A stretch of DNA of 64,000 nucleotides, from assembly GCF_030534315.2 (NCBI RefSeq), contig NZ_CP130558.2, positions 2,532,501-2,596,500 of the forward strand, written 5' to 3'. The position numbers and the translations under genes are program-made. The notes under the pieces were generated by a model, which searched no databases, had not been told where the DNA came from, and saw nothing but the letters and a program-made list of their open reading frames with translations. Of this stretch, positions 43,317 through 51,976 are shown one piece after another. The number at the start of each line of letters is the position of its first letter. Positions within the stretch are counted from its first letter, which is position 1. This DNA is from Thermoanaerobacterium sp. CMT5567-10. GTDB lineage: Bacteria; Bacillota; Thermoanaerobacteria; Thermoanaerobacterales; Thermoanaerobacteraceae.

Positions 43317-44645
43317 ATGAGAAAAAGAATATCAATTTTGATATCGGTTTTGATGATTTTATCAATACTTGTGAGTGGATGCTCCAGCAGTTCAAAGAAA
43401 CAAAATACTGCTTCAAACAATACAACCAAAAAGGTGACGATTAAATTAGCTACATGGGCTGGCGCAGACGAGGCAAAACAACTGCAATCAATCATTGATA
43501 AATTAAATGCTAGTTCTAAAGACTATGTCATAGTACAAAATTCAAATCCTGCTGACTATGATACGAGGCTTACAACTCAGCTTTCTGCAGGTGGTGGACC
43601 TGATTTGTTTTGGGTATCTGCACAGAGGGCAACACAACTTGCAGCACAGGGTGCACTGCTTGATTTAACAGATTATCTATCGAAATCCAGTAATAAAGCT
43701 GCAAATGTATCTGATTATTACGAAAATTCATTAACACCATTTAAATATCAAAACAAAATATATGGCCTGCCGTGGGCAGAAAACCCAGTAGTACTATATA
43801 TTAATAAAGACTTATTTGACAAAGCTAAAATTCCATATCCTGATGGTACTTGGAATTGGGATAAGTTTTTAAGCGTCGCTCAACAATTGACAGTTGATGC
43901 AAATGGTAAACATCCAGGAGAAGCTGGATTTGATAAGAACAACATCAAACAATGGGGCTTTACATTAAATGGGTGGCCACCAGTTCAAATGTTTGTATGG
44001 CAAAATAACGGCGAAGTTATAACACCGGATTTCAAAAGCTCACCAATAGATACTCCTGAAGCAAAAAAGGCATTTGAGTTTTATTCTGAATTGATAAACA
44101 GTCCTGCAGTTCCTTCACAGCAAACGATTAAGGATCAAGGCTTTGATACAATGTTTAAGAACCAAGAAGTTGCTATGTTTATGGGAGGAGCTGCTGATAG
44201 CCTAGAAACACAGGTTAAGTTCAATAGTGGTGTTTATGAAGTTCCATCAGGACCTACAGGTAAAAAGGTTACTTTTGGAGATTTGTACGGAATGGCAATA
44301 AACGCAAAGACAAAGAATCCAGATGCAGCGTTTAAAGCGTTTATTGACTTGACAAATGCTATTCAAGAGTGGAAAGTGGTGCCTCCGCTAAAATCAGAAG
44401 TAAATGTAGATGCATTGAAAAAATTGCATCCAGATAGAAGCACAGAGACATTAGATACAATAGTAAAATCTATGTCGTATGCTGAAGGTTTCAGATACTT
44501 TGTAAATTATCCAGACTGGGATAATATATTCTGGAATCAACTTATGGATCCTATTATAAATAACAAGGCAAATCCTGATAGTCTCATACCTCAAGTAAAA
44601 CCGCAGTTAGACAATGTTTTAAAACAGTATAGCAGTAGCAAATAA
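43317..44645 (+). CDS. CUT1-family ABC transporter sugar-binding lipoprotein (mannoside locus)
   Basis: The 442-residue lipoprotein has a signal peptide ending in lipobox LVSGC with C22 as lipidated Cys, a Ser/Asn/Thr-rich linker, and a family 1 solute-binding domain (AQQLTVDANGKHPGEAGF and PSGPTGKKVTFGDLYGMAIN). It should capture an oligosaccharide, most likely a beta-mannoside given the enzymes around it. AGGAGGT lies 10 nt upstream of the ATG. A strong hairpin directly follows its stop. No ATPase gene is in the operon, so a shared MsmK/MalK-type ATPase elsewhere must serve it. Confidence 0.92.
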   Translation: MRKRISILISVLMILSILVSGCSSSSKKQNTASNNTTKKVTIKLATWAGADEAKQLQSIIDKLNASSKDYVIVQNSNPADYDTRLTTQLSAGGGPDLFWVSAQRATQLAAQGALLDLTDYLSKSSNKAANVSDYYENSLTPFKYQNKIYGLPWAENPVVLYINKDLFDKAKIPYPDGTWNWDKFLSVAQQLTVDANGKHPGEAGFDKNNIKQWGFTLNGWPPVQMFVWQNNGEVITPDFKSSPIDTPEAKKAFEFYSELINSPAVPSQQTIKDQGFDTMFKNQEVAMFMGGAADSLETQVKFNSGVYEVPSGPTGKKVTFGDLYGMAINAKTKNPDAAFKAFIDLTNAIQEWKVVPPLKSEVNVDALKKLHPDRSTETLDTIVKSMSYAEGFRYFVNYPDWDNIFWNQLMDPIINNKANPDSLIPQVKPQLDNVLKQYSSSK

Positions 44646-44647
44646 AA

Positions 44648-44674
44648 TTGAAAGGAGGCATGTCCTCCTTTCAA
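44648..44674 (+). other. Intercistronic hairpin after the binding-protein gene
   Basis: TTGAAAGGAGG and CCTCCTTTCAA make a perfect 11-bp stem with a CATGT loop, 2 nt after the stop. No T-run follows, so it is more likely an mRNA-stabilising or processing element that raises binding-protein expression over the permeases. Confidence 0.65.
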
Positions 44675-44675
44675 G

Positions 44676-44691
44676 GAGATAAGCACGTTTA
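44676..44691. repeat. 16-bp element, right copy (operator candidate)
   Basis: GAGATAAGCACGTTTA is the exact reverse complement of 43265-43280 and lies 53 bp before the permease start. Confidence 0.55.
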
Positions 44692-44744
44692 TTTTTAGAT
44701 TAAAACAAGAATTTTATATATTCCTTTTAAAAGGAGGAATTTTA

Positions 44745-45734
44745 ATGGAACAGTATATTGGGACTACAGAACGATGGCTTTTGACACCTGTAGTTCTTAT
44801 GTTTCTTGCATTGATAATATATTTTTTGCTTAGAAAGATAGGGTGGAAAGAAAGGGCTGCCACTGGTTTTGCTTTGATATCTCCATGGCTTATAGGTTTT
44901 ATTATTTTCACAGCATTTCCACTTATTTATTCTTTGTATTTGAGCTTTACAAATTACAGTTTATTTGGAACACCTAAATGGATTGGGCTTAAAAACTATA
45001 TATATATTTTTACTAGCGATTATGAATTTTGGCCGTCAGTAAGACTTACTTTGCTATATGCAGTATTTACAGTGCCAATTGGTGTTATAGGGTCATTATT
45101 GATTGCTATGTTGTTAAATAATCGAATAAAGGGAATAGGTGTTTTTAGGACTATTTATTATTTACCTGCCGTTATGCCTGATGTTGCTGTTGCATTAATA
45201 TGGAGATGGCTTTTCAATAGTCAATCAGGTCTTATTAATTACGCTCTTTCACCATTTCTTAAGTTATTTCATATTGGGAAAATAGACTGGTTTGGCGATC
45301 CAAAATACGTTTTATGGGCGTTTATAATAATGAGCGTATGGGGCATATTTGGAACAAACACAGTTGTTTTTCTAGCTGGACTTCAGGGAGTTCCTAGAAG
45401 CCTTTATGAAGTTGCTGATTTAGACGGTGCAAGTCCGTGGATAAAATTTTGGAATATAACCATTCCTCAGATATCACCGGTAATACTTTTGCAGGTAGTA
45501 ATGGGAATTATTAGTGCATTGCAGATATTTACTGTGGCTATGTTTGTAAGGCCTACAACAGGTGCGGGAATATTTATGAATCAATTGATCTACAATAGAG
45601 GTTTTACACAGTTACACATGGGACAAGCATCAGCAATTGCATGGGTATTGTTTTTAATCATTTTAGCATTTACGCTTTTAGTCTTTAAATCTACACCCGC
45701 TTGGGTACATTATGAAGGGGAAATTAAGAGGTAA
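44745..45734 (+). CDS. CUT1 ABC transporter permease, MalF-type
   Basis: This 329-residue permease has about seven hydrophobic segments and the cytoplasmic EAA loop YEVADLDGASPWIKFWNITIPQISP, which docks the ATPase. It carries an extra N-terminal membrane segment (residues 9-26) before the usual MalF core. The ATG follows AAAAGGAGG within a small palindrome (CCTTTTAAAAGG), which could modulate translation slightly. It is partnered with the permease 18 nt downstream. Confidence 0.92.
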   Translation: MEQYIGTTERWLLTPVVLMFLALIIYFLLRKIGWKERAATGFALISPWLIGFIIFTAFPLIYSLYLSFTNYSLFGTPKWIGLKNYIYIFTSDYEFWPSVRLTLLYAVFTVPIGVIGSLLIAMLLNNRIKGIGVFRTIYYLPAVMPDVAVALIWRWLFNSQSGLINYALSPFLKLFHIGKIDWFGDPKYVLWAFIIMSVWGIFGTNTVVFLAGLQGVPRSLYEVADLDGASPWIKFWNITIPQISPVILLQVVMGIISALQIFTVAMFVRPTTGAGIFMNQLIYNRGFTQLHMGQASAIAWVLFLIILAFTLLVFKSTPAWVHYEGEIKR

Positions 45735-45752
45735 TTAAGGAGATGTTAAACT

Positions 45753-46625
45753 ATGGTGGATATATTACATGGATATAGACAATCAAATAGAATTCGCAAT
45801 GTCACCAAGAAAATCATTTTGTATGTTATTCTTTCAGCAATAGCCATAGTGATTTTGATGCCCTTCTTTTGGATGTTATCAACAGCATTGAAATCTAATG
45901 CAGATATATTTGCTTGGCCGCCAGATTTCTTTCCAAAGCCTGCATTATGGGGAAATTTTGCAAAAGCATGGCATGCGATGCCATTTAATATTTACCTTAT
46001 AAATAGTATTTTTATAGTGGTTTTGGGAATGGTAGCTGAAATAACCAGCGAAACTTTGGTTGCGTATGGATTCGCAAGATTTAAATTTCCCGGTAGAGAT
46101 TTAATATTTTTTATACTTTTAAGCACGATGATGCTGCCATTTCATGTGACATTGATACCAACTTATTTGATATGGCAAAAGTTGGGGCTAGTTGGCCAAT
46201 TTGATCCTTTGGTAATAAGGGCGTGGACAGCGTGGGGACCATTTTATATATTTTTATTGAGACAGTTTTTGATGGGTATACCAGTAGAATTGGATGAGGC
46301 AGCTGAAATTGACGGAGCGACGCCGTTGCAAACTTTTGTTCATGTAATTTTGCCTCAGATTAAACCGGCTCTTCTTGCAATCTGCATATTTGCTTTTAGA
46401 GGATATTGGAACGACTTCTTAGGTCCTGTTCTTTACCTCAATGATATGAATAAATACACGATGACACTTGGAATGTACTTCTTCATGGGTGGTGTGAATG
46501 AACAGCCAAGTTGGAACTATTTGATGGCTATGTCAATTGTAATAGCTCTGCCAATGTTAATATTATTCTTTATTGCACAGCGCTATTTCATAGAAGGTAT
46601 CACATTTACTGGCTTGAAAGATTAA
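45753..46625 (+). CDS. CUT1 ABC transporter permease, MalG-type
   Basis: The 290-residue protein has six hydrophobic segments and the EAA loop LDEAAEIDGATPLQTFVHVILPQIKP. It forms the membrane channel with the MalF-type permease. It follows that gene by 18 nt with AAGGAGAT as ribosome binding site and is followed by an intracellular glycosidase, consistent with import of intact oligosaccharides. Confidence 0.93.
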   Translation: MVDILHGYRQSNRIRNVTKKIILYVILSAIAIVILMPFFWMLSTALKSNADIFAWPPDFFPKPALWGNFAKAWHAMPFNIYLINSIFIVVLGMVAEITSETLVAYGFARFKFPGRDLIFFILLSTMMLPFHVTLIPTYLIWQKLGLVGQFDPLVIRAWTAWGPFYIFLLRQFLMGIPVELDEAAEIDGATPLQTFVHVILPQIKPALLAICIFAFRGYWNDFLGPVLYLNDMNKYTMTLGMYFFMGGVNEQPSWNYLMAMSIVIALPMLILFFIAQRYFIEGITFTGLKD

Positions 46626-46671
46626 TTCTGTTTGATGAATTATAGCAAGAATTGAAGGAGAGGACGAGAGA

Positions 46672-48540
46672 ATGGATACAACAACAAATTCTATATTCGA
46701 CAAATTTGTAATTGGTGCTAATTACTGGCCAAGAAATTACGGTGTTGATATGTGGAAGCAGTGGGAAAAAGATGAGATCAAAAAGGAGTTTAAAGAGGCA
46801 AAGTCATTAGGATTAGATGTATTGAGAATAAATCTCTTGTGGGAAGATTTTCAGCCGCATCCTGACATAATATCGGAAGACGCGATTAAGAAATTTGATG
46901 AACTTATTGGAATATGCCACGATGTTCACATAAAAATTGTCCCTACGTTTTTCGTAGGTCACATGAGCGGAGAAAATTTCGACATTCCGTGGAGAAATGG
47001 TAAAAGCATATACAATGATCCTTTTATGCTGAGACATGAAATTAAACTGGTAAGCTTTTTTGCACAAAGGTATAAAGACGAAAGCGCCATTTTATTCTGG
47101 GATCTTTCTAATGAGCCAGATAACTATGTTAAAGCAGAGTCGAATCATGATGCATGGCTTTGGAATTACGTTTTGTCAAGCGAGATAAAAAAGCACGACA
47201 AAAATCATCCTGTGACGTTAGGCATACATCAGGCGTCTCTTCTTTCAGATAATAAATTTTACCCAGAAGATATGGGGGGAGGCAATGATTTTTTATGTAT
47301 GCATGCGTATCCTATTTACACAGATACATGCATTGACCCTGTAAATTCTATAAGGAGTACTTACATTGCACCTTTTGCTTCAAAGCTTACAAAAGCGCTG
47401 GGAGGCAAAGATGTACTGTTTGAAGAATTTGGCGCAACGACACTTATGATGTCTGAAGAAATAGAGGGGAAATATTATAAAACAGTTTTATACAGCCTGT
47501 TGGCAAATGAATCACTGGGTGCGTTAGTATGGTGCTTTGGTGATTTTACAGTCGCCAGTAAATTGCCATACAACACGACGCCTTTTGAAACGCAGTTTGG
47601 GATAACATCATCTGATGGAAAACCTAAGTTGGCAGGACTTGAAATAAAAGCTTTTTCAGAATTTATAAAAAGACTTGAATACAATGAGTTAATTCCAAAA
47701 AAATGTGATGCTGCTATTATTGTTCCAGATAAATATTATAGTGCCTTATTTGTAGGAAGTGATTATACGCCTGAAAGGCATTTTAGAATACTTTTAAACA
47801 GTTTCATACTTGCAAAAGAAGCTGGCATAGATGTAGAGATGGTAAAAGCTTCTGAGAGGGATTTTAGCAAATACAAAATGCTGATACTTCCATCTGCATA
47901 TAGGAAGGGACATCTGAATCACGATCAGTGGATGAGAATAATGAATTATGTTAAAAGTGGCGGTACATTGTATACATCGTATGATGGAATTTCTGTTGAT
48001 GGTTTTGATGAACTTTTTGGCATTGAAACGCAGTATTCAATGGTGCCGAAGGATAATACCGCTTCAATTCATATAGAAGACAGAAAAATTAAGTTAAGTT
48101 ACAGCACACTTAAATTTAACAAGCACTTAATCGCAAAACCTACGACATGCAGTGTGATTGGATACGACAATGAAGGGAATCCCGCAGTTGTAATGAATAA
48201 ATTTGGTAAAGGCAATGCAGTCCTTGTGACGTACCCTGTCGAACTTTATTTAAGCTACATGCCGGACGTATATAAAGACGACAAAACTTATGAAATATAC
48301 AAACTCACAGAAGAGTTATCTCGTATAAAGCCAAAAATAGAAGTAGAATCGCCGTTTATAGAGGTAAAAGAATTTGAATATAAGGGCAAAAAGCTTGTAA
48401 TATTTATTAATCATGAAGATATTGATATAAAGATTGATGTAAATATTTCAGGGAAAATAAAAGATTTAATAAGCAATAAAGAAATTGATTTGGATAACTT
48501 TACGATAAAAGCTGATGATGTAGTTGCATTTTTGATGTAG
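46672..48540 (+). CDS. Clan GH-A glycoside hydrolase with GH42-like trimerisation domain
   Basis: This 622-residue cytosolic protein has a TIM barrel starting FVIGANYWPRNYGVDMW, acid/base E148 in DLSNEPDNY and nucleophile E252 in FEEFGATT. A glutamine-amidotransferase-like domain follows (about 345-515, DAAIIVPDKYYS to GNAVLVTYPVELY) and a small beta domain at the end. The layout resembles GH42 and the GH164 beta-mannosidases rather than simple GH5. With GH130 genes after it, a beta-mannosidase role is plausible; the family is not decidable by eye. Confidence 0.8.
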   Translation: MDTTTNSIFDKFVIGANYWPRNYGVDMWKQWEKDEIKKEFKEAKSLGLDVLRINLLWEDFQPHPDIISEDAIKKFDELIGICHDVHIKIVPTFFVGHMSGENFDIPWRNGKSIYNDPFMLRHEIKLVSFFAQRYKDESAILFWDLSNEPDNYVKAESNHDAWLWNYVLSSEIKKHDKNHPVTLGIHQASLLSDNKFYPEDMGGGNDFLCMHAYPIYTDTCIDPVNSIRSTYIAPFASKLTKALGGKDVLFEEFGATTLMMSEEIEGKYYKTVLYSLLANESLGALVWCFGDFTVASKLPYNTTPFETQFGITSSDGKPKLAGLEIKAFSEFIKRLEYNELIPKKCDAAIIVPDKYYSALFVGSDYTPERHFRILLNSFILAKEAGIDVEMVKASERDFSKYKMLILPSAYRKGHLNHDQWMRIMNYVKSGGTLYTSYDGISVDGFDELFGIETQYSMVPKDNTASIHIEDRKIKLSYSTLKFNKHLIAKPTTCSVIGYDNEGNPAVVMNKFGKGNAVLVTYPVELYLSYMPDVYKDDKTYEIYKLTEELSRIKPKIEVESPFIEVKEFEYKGKKLVIFINHEDIDIKIDVNISGKIKDLISNKEIDLDNFTIKADDVVAFLM

Positions 48541-48554
48541 AGAGGGGTATTATA

Positions 48555-49463
48555 ATGTTTAGGCTAAGGAGGCTTACAGATAAACCAATATTGTCGCCTG
48601 TTAAAGAGCATGAATGGGAAAGAAAAGCTGTGTTTAATGCCGCATCAATATATGAAGATCACAAGTTTCACCTTTTTTACAGGGCTTCTAACAATGGATT
48701 TGTTTTAAACACAGAAAAACCAGAAGAGGAAAATAAATTTGTGTCATCAATAGGCTATGCGGTAAGCAGTGATGGCATCAATTTTGAGAGATTTGATAAA
48801 CCTATTATGGTGGGTGAAACGGAGCAGGAAGAATGGGGTGTTGAAGATCCTAGAATAACAAAAATTGATGATAAATATTACATGCTTTATACAGGCTTTG
48901 GAGGCAAAGACTGGAATAATTTTAGAATATGTATGGCTACATCATATGATTTAAAAAGATGGGAAGGTCATAGGGTGGTCCTTGATGAACCTAATAAAGA
49001 TGCAGCACTTCTGCCTGAAAAAATAAATGGGAAGTATGTCATGTTTCACAGAAGAGAACCCGATATTTGGATAGCATATTCAGATGATTTGATAAACTGG
49101 ACTAATCATAAGATAATAATGAAGCCTATTGAAGACACATGGGAGTCTAAGAAGATTGGCATAGCAGGGCCTCCTATAAAAAGAGATGATGGATGGCTTC
49201 TTATCTACCATGGAGTTGACAAAAATAATGTGTACAGGTTAGGTGCAGCACTTTTAGATTTAAAAGATCCTTCAAAAGTGGTAGCAAGGCAGAAAGAGCC
49301 TATTTTGGAGCCTGAACTTGATTGGGAAAAAGAAGGTCTTGTACCGAATGTAGTGTTTAGCTGTGGTGCAGTTGAAGCAAATGGAATGTACTACGTTTAT
49401 TATGGTGGTGCAGATACACATATAGGTGTCGCAGTAGTGGAAAAAAATAAAATATCATTTTAA
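48555..49463 (+). CDS. GH130 beta-mannoside phosphorylase (beta-1,2-oligomannan type), first of tandem pair
   Basis: The 302-residue propeller protein has the family start RLTDKPILSPVKEHEWERKA, catalytic D98 in GVEDPRI and IAGPPIKRDDGWLLIYHG for phosphate binding. From memory it resembles Thermoanaerobacter Teth514_1788, a 1,2-beta-oligomannan phosphorylase, whose gene also sits beside a second GH130. The product would be alpha-mannose 1-phosphate plus a shortened chain. Beta-1,4 specificity is an alternative. Confidence 0.82.
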   Translation: MFRLRRLTDKPILSPVKEHEWERKAVFNAASIYEDHKFHLFYRASNNGFVLNTEKPEEENKFVSSIGYAVSSDGINFERFDKPIMVGETEQEEWGVEDPRITKIDDKYYMLYTGFGGKDWNNFRICMATSYDLKRWEGHRVVLDEPNKDAALLPEKINGKYVMFHRREPDIWIAYSDDLINWTNHKIIMKPIEDTWESKKIGIAGPPIKRDDGWLLIYHGVDKNNVYRLGAALLDLKDPSKVVARQKEPILEPELDWEKEGLVPNVVFSCGAVEANGMYYVYYGGADTHIGVAVVEKNKISF

Positions 49464-49475
49464 GGAGTGGATAAA

Positions 49476-50369
49476 TTGATAAAGCTAAAAAGGCTAAGCG
49501 ACAAACCAATTTTAGAACCAGTGACAGAGCATGAATGGGAGAGAAAAGCTGTATTTAACTGTTCTGCAATATACGACAATGGATTGTTTCACCTTATCTA
49601 CAGAGCGACAGATTTAGGACCACACAAAAAATACGGCAAGTATATATCAAGGTTAGGCTACGCTGTAAGCAAAGATGGAATTAACTTTATGAGGCTTGAT
49701 AAGCCTGTTTTAAGCAATGACGTAGAGCAAGAATTAAGGGGATGCGAAGATCCTAGGATAGTTAAAATAGATAACACATATTACATGATGTACACAGGCT
49801 TTGGGGATAGGACAGATGATGACTACAGAATATGCCTTGCAACTTCGAAAAATTTGATAAATTGGGAGAGAAAAGGCGTTGTGCTAGATGAACCCAACAA
49901 AGATGCCACACTGTTTCCTGAGAAAATAAATGGCAATTATGTGATGTTTCACAGAAGGTATCCGGATATATGGATAGCATATTCAAGGGATTTAAAAACA
50001 TGGTTTGGTCATAAATCGATCATAAAACCTATAAAAGGTACATGGGAAAGCTCAAGAGTCGGTGTTGCTGGGCCTCCGATTAAGACAAAAGATGGTTGGT
50101 TTTTGATATATCACGCTGCAGACGAGAATAATGTCTATAGACTAGGTGCTGCACTTCTCGAGTTAAATGATCCATTGATAGTTTTAGCAAGGCAAAAGGA
50201 GCCGATTTTGGAACCAGAGCTTGAATGGGAAAAGAACGGCTTTATATCAAATGTAGTTTTTAGCTGCGGCAACGCAGTAAGAGGCGACGACATATTTGTA
50301 TATTACGGTGGCGCAGACACTGTAATAGGTGTTGCGTATATAAATATGAATGACATAAAATTTGATTAA
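49476..50369 (+). CDS. GH130 beta-mannoside phosphorylase (beta-1,2-mannobiose type), second of tandem pair
   Basis: The 297-residue paralogue shares RLSDKPILEPVTEHEWERKA, catalytic D92 in CEDPRIV, WIAYSRDL and VAGPPIKTKDGWFLIYH with its neighbour. The pair is an old tandem duplication. By position it corresponds to Teth514_1789, described as a beta-1,2-mannobiose phosphorylase (from memory). TTG 49476 lies 8 nt after AAGGAG; GTG 49467 overlaps that site. It ends the mannoside importer operon. Confidence 0.82.
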   Translation: MIKLKRLSDKPILEPVTEHEWERKAVFNCSAIYDNGLFHLIYRATDLGPHKKYGKYISRLGYAVSKDGINFMRLDKPVLSNDVEQELRGCEDPRIVKIDNTYYMMYTGFGDRTDDDYRICLATSKNLINWERKGVVLDEPNKDATLFPEKINGNYVMFHRRYPDIWIAYSRDLKTWFGHKSIIKPIKGTWESSRVGVAGPPIKTKDGWFLIYHAADENNVYRLGAALLELNDPLIVLARQKEPILEPELEWEKNGFISNVVFSCGNAVRGDDIFVYYGGADTVIGVAYINMNDIKFD

Positions 50370-50425
50370 TCATGAAAAACCCCTCACATCAAGAGAGTAT
50401 ATATGATGTGAGGGGTTTTTCATGA
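50370..50425. terminator. Terminator with perfect 22-bp inverted repeat
   Basis: Arms 50370-50391 and 50404-50425 are perfectly complementary with a 12-nt loop; the core CCCCTCACATCA is GC-rich and ends in TTTTT. The symmetrical A/T ends make it bidirectional in principle. It starts on the base after the last mannoside gene. Confidence 0.9.
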
Positions 50426-50485
50426 TTTATTATAATAATTATTGCAATTGACAAAATACAGAATAATTTTGAATATATCAAACGG

Positions 50486-50547
50486 TTGACATATTTATAA
50501 ATGCGTGATATAATAAAACCATAATAAAAAGCTTTACAAAAAGCTTT
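50486..50547 (+). promoter_or_regulatory. Consensus promoter of the sucrose/fructan locus with AAAAAGCTTT repeats
   Basis: TTGACA (50486-50491) and TATAAT (50509-50514) match the sigma-A consensus exactly at 17-bp spacing. AAAAAGCTTT is repeated at 50526-50535 and 50538-50547, in the first transcribed region, 12 bp apart. These repeats are candidate operators for the LacI regulator at 60676. Confidence 0.75.
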
Positions 50548-50573
50548 AAAATAAATATGGAGAGGAGATCATC

Positions 50574-51902
50574 ATGAAGAGAAAAAAATTATTATCAATG
50601 GTGGTATCGTCAGCTTTGATACTTTCTCTTGCAGCAGGTTGTGGCACAAATAATAATACAGCTAAAAGTAATACATCATCAACTAAGAACTCTGAAATCG
50701 TTAAAATTACATTTTTAAATTCTAAAGGCGAAATTGAATCACAGTTAGAAGACGCGGCTAAGGCATTTACGAAAGAGAATCCAAATATAACGGTAGATGT
50801 AATTCCTGCTCCAGCAGGGCAATCTCCATTTGAAAAAGTTACTTCAATGTATGCTGCAGGAAATGCACCTACGCTAGCAATGCTGGATCCGGGTGATATA
50901 GCTAAATTCAAAGATAAATTTTTAGATCTAAGTGGCGAAAAATGGGTTGCGGATGCGATCGATTGGACTTTAAGTGTAGCCAGAGTAGATGGAAAGGTTA
51001 TAGCATTTCCATTAGCAGTAGAGGGTTATGGTTTCATATACAATAAAGCAGTTTTGGATAAAGCATTTGGGGGTAACTTTGATCCTAAATCGATAAAGAC
51101 AAGAAATGATTTAGAAAATGCATTTAAAAAGGTTGAAGCTACTGGTGCAAAAGCTCTTGAGATTTCACCCATGGATTGGTCTTTAGGTGCACACTTTCTG
51201 ACGCTAGCGTATGCAGACCAATCAAAGGATCCAGCTCAAGTAAATAAGTTTATATCAGATCTAAAAGCTGGAAAAGTTAATTTGGCTAATAATAAAGTTT
51301 TCAACGGTTTGATGGATACATTTGACATGATGAAAAAGTACAATTTGGATAAAAGCAATCCAATGGCTCCAACGTATGATAAAGGACCTGAGGTGATTGG
51401 AAAAGGAGAAGTAGGTTTTTGGTTTATGGGAAACTGGGCATGGCCGCAAATAAAGACATTTGATACAGCTAATGGTCAATATGGATTTATACCTGTACCC
51501 ATAAGCAATAATCCCGACGATTATGGTAATTCACAGATAGCAGTAGGTCCATCGAAATTTATAGGCATAGATAAGACACAGAACAATGCGGCTCAACAGG
51601 ATGCTGCTAAGAAATTCTTGAATTGGTTAGTTTACAGTCAGGCGGGACAGGATGTTCTTGTGAACAAAGCCAATGTTATACCTGCTTTTAAAAATATTGT
51701 ATTAGAGCCACAGGATCCTTTGGCTAAATCTATAAAACAGTATATGGAGGAAGGTAATACACTAAAATTGGAATTTAATACTATATTACCATCTGATCAT
51801 TGGTCAAAATTAGGTGCTTCAATGCAGAAATATTTATCTGGAGTAATTGATAGAAAAGTATTAATTAATGATATTGAAAGCTACTGGAAAAGTGTACAAT
51901 AA
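50574..51902 (+). CDS. CUT1-family ABC transporter sugar-binding lipoprotein (sucrose/fructan locus)
   Basis: The 442-residue lipoprotein has a signal peptide and lipobox LAAGC with C23, an Asn/Thr/Ser linker, then a family 1 binding domain with GEVGFWFMGNWAWPQIK and FLNWLVYSQAGQDVL. The enzymes behind it imply sucrose or short fructans as cargo. It is not closely similar to the binding protein at 43317. Strong promoter and intercistronic hairpin fit high expression. Confidence 0.92.
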   Translation: MKRKKLLSMVVSSALILSLAAGCGTNNNTAKSNTSSTKNSEIVKITFLNSKGEIESQLEDAAKAFTKENPNITVDVIPAPAGQSPFEKVTSMYAAGNAPTLAMLDPGDIAKFKDKFLDLSGEKWVADAIDWTLSVARVDGKVIAFPLAVEGYGFIYNKAVLDKAFGGNFDPKSIKTRNDLENAFKKVEATGAKALEISPMDWSLGAHFLTLAYADQSKDPAQVNKFISDLKAGKVNLANNKVFNGLMDTFDMMKKYNLDKSNPMAPTYDKGPEVIGKGEVGFWFMGNWAWPQIKTFDTANGQYGFIPVPISNNPDDYGNSQIAVGPSKFIGIDKTQNNAAQQDAAKKFLNWLVYSQAGQDVLVNKANVIPAFKNIVLEPQDPLAKSIKQYMEEGNTLKLEFNTILPSDHWSKLGASMQKYLSGVIDRKVLINDIESYWKSVQ

Positions 51903-51912
51903 TTAGTATGGC

Positions 51913-51948
51913 CTGAATAACGGGTGGAAGAGTCTATCCGTTATTCAG
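51913..51948 (+). other. Intercistronic hairpin after the binding-protein gene
   Basis: CTGAATAACGG and CCGTTATTCAG form an 11-bp stem with a 14-nt loop and no T-run, 10 nt after the stop. The same position carries a hairpin in the mannoside importer operon. Confidence 0.65.
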
Positions 51949-51976
51949 CATTATTCAATATTAAGGAGGATTTATT

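Noticed and set aside
50476-50491. Possible catabolite-responsive element ATCAAACGGTTGACAT
   Set aside because: Aligned on the central CG it misses the TG and C positions of the cre consensus, and it overlaps a perfect -35.
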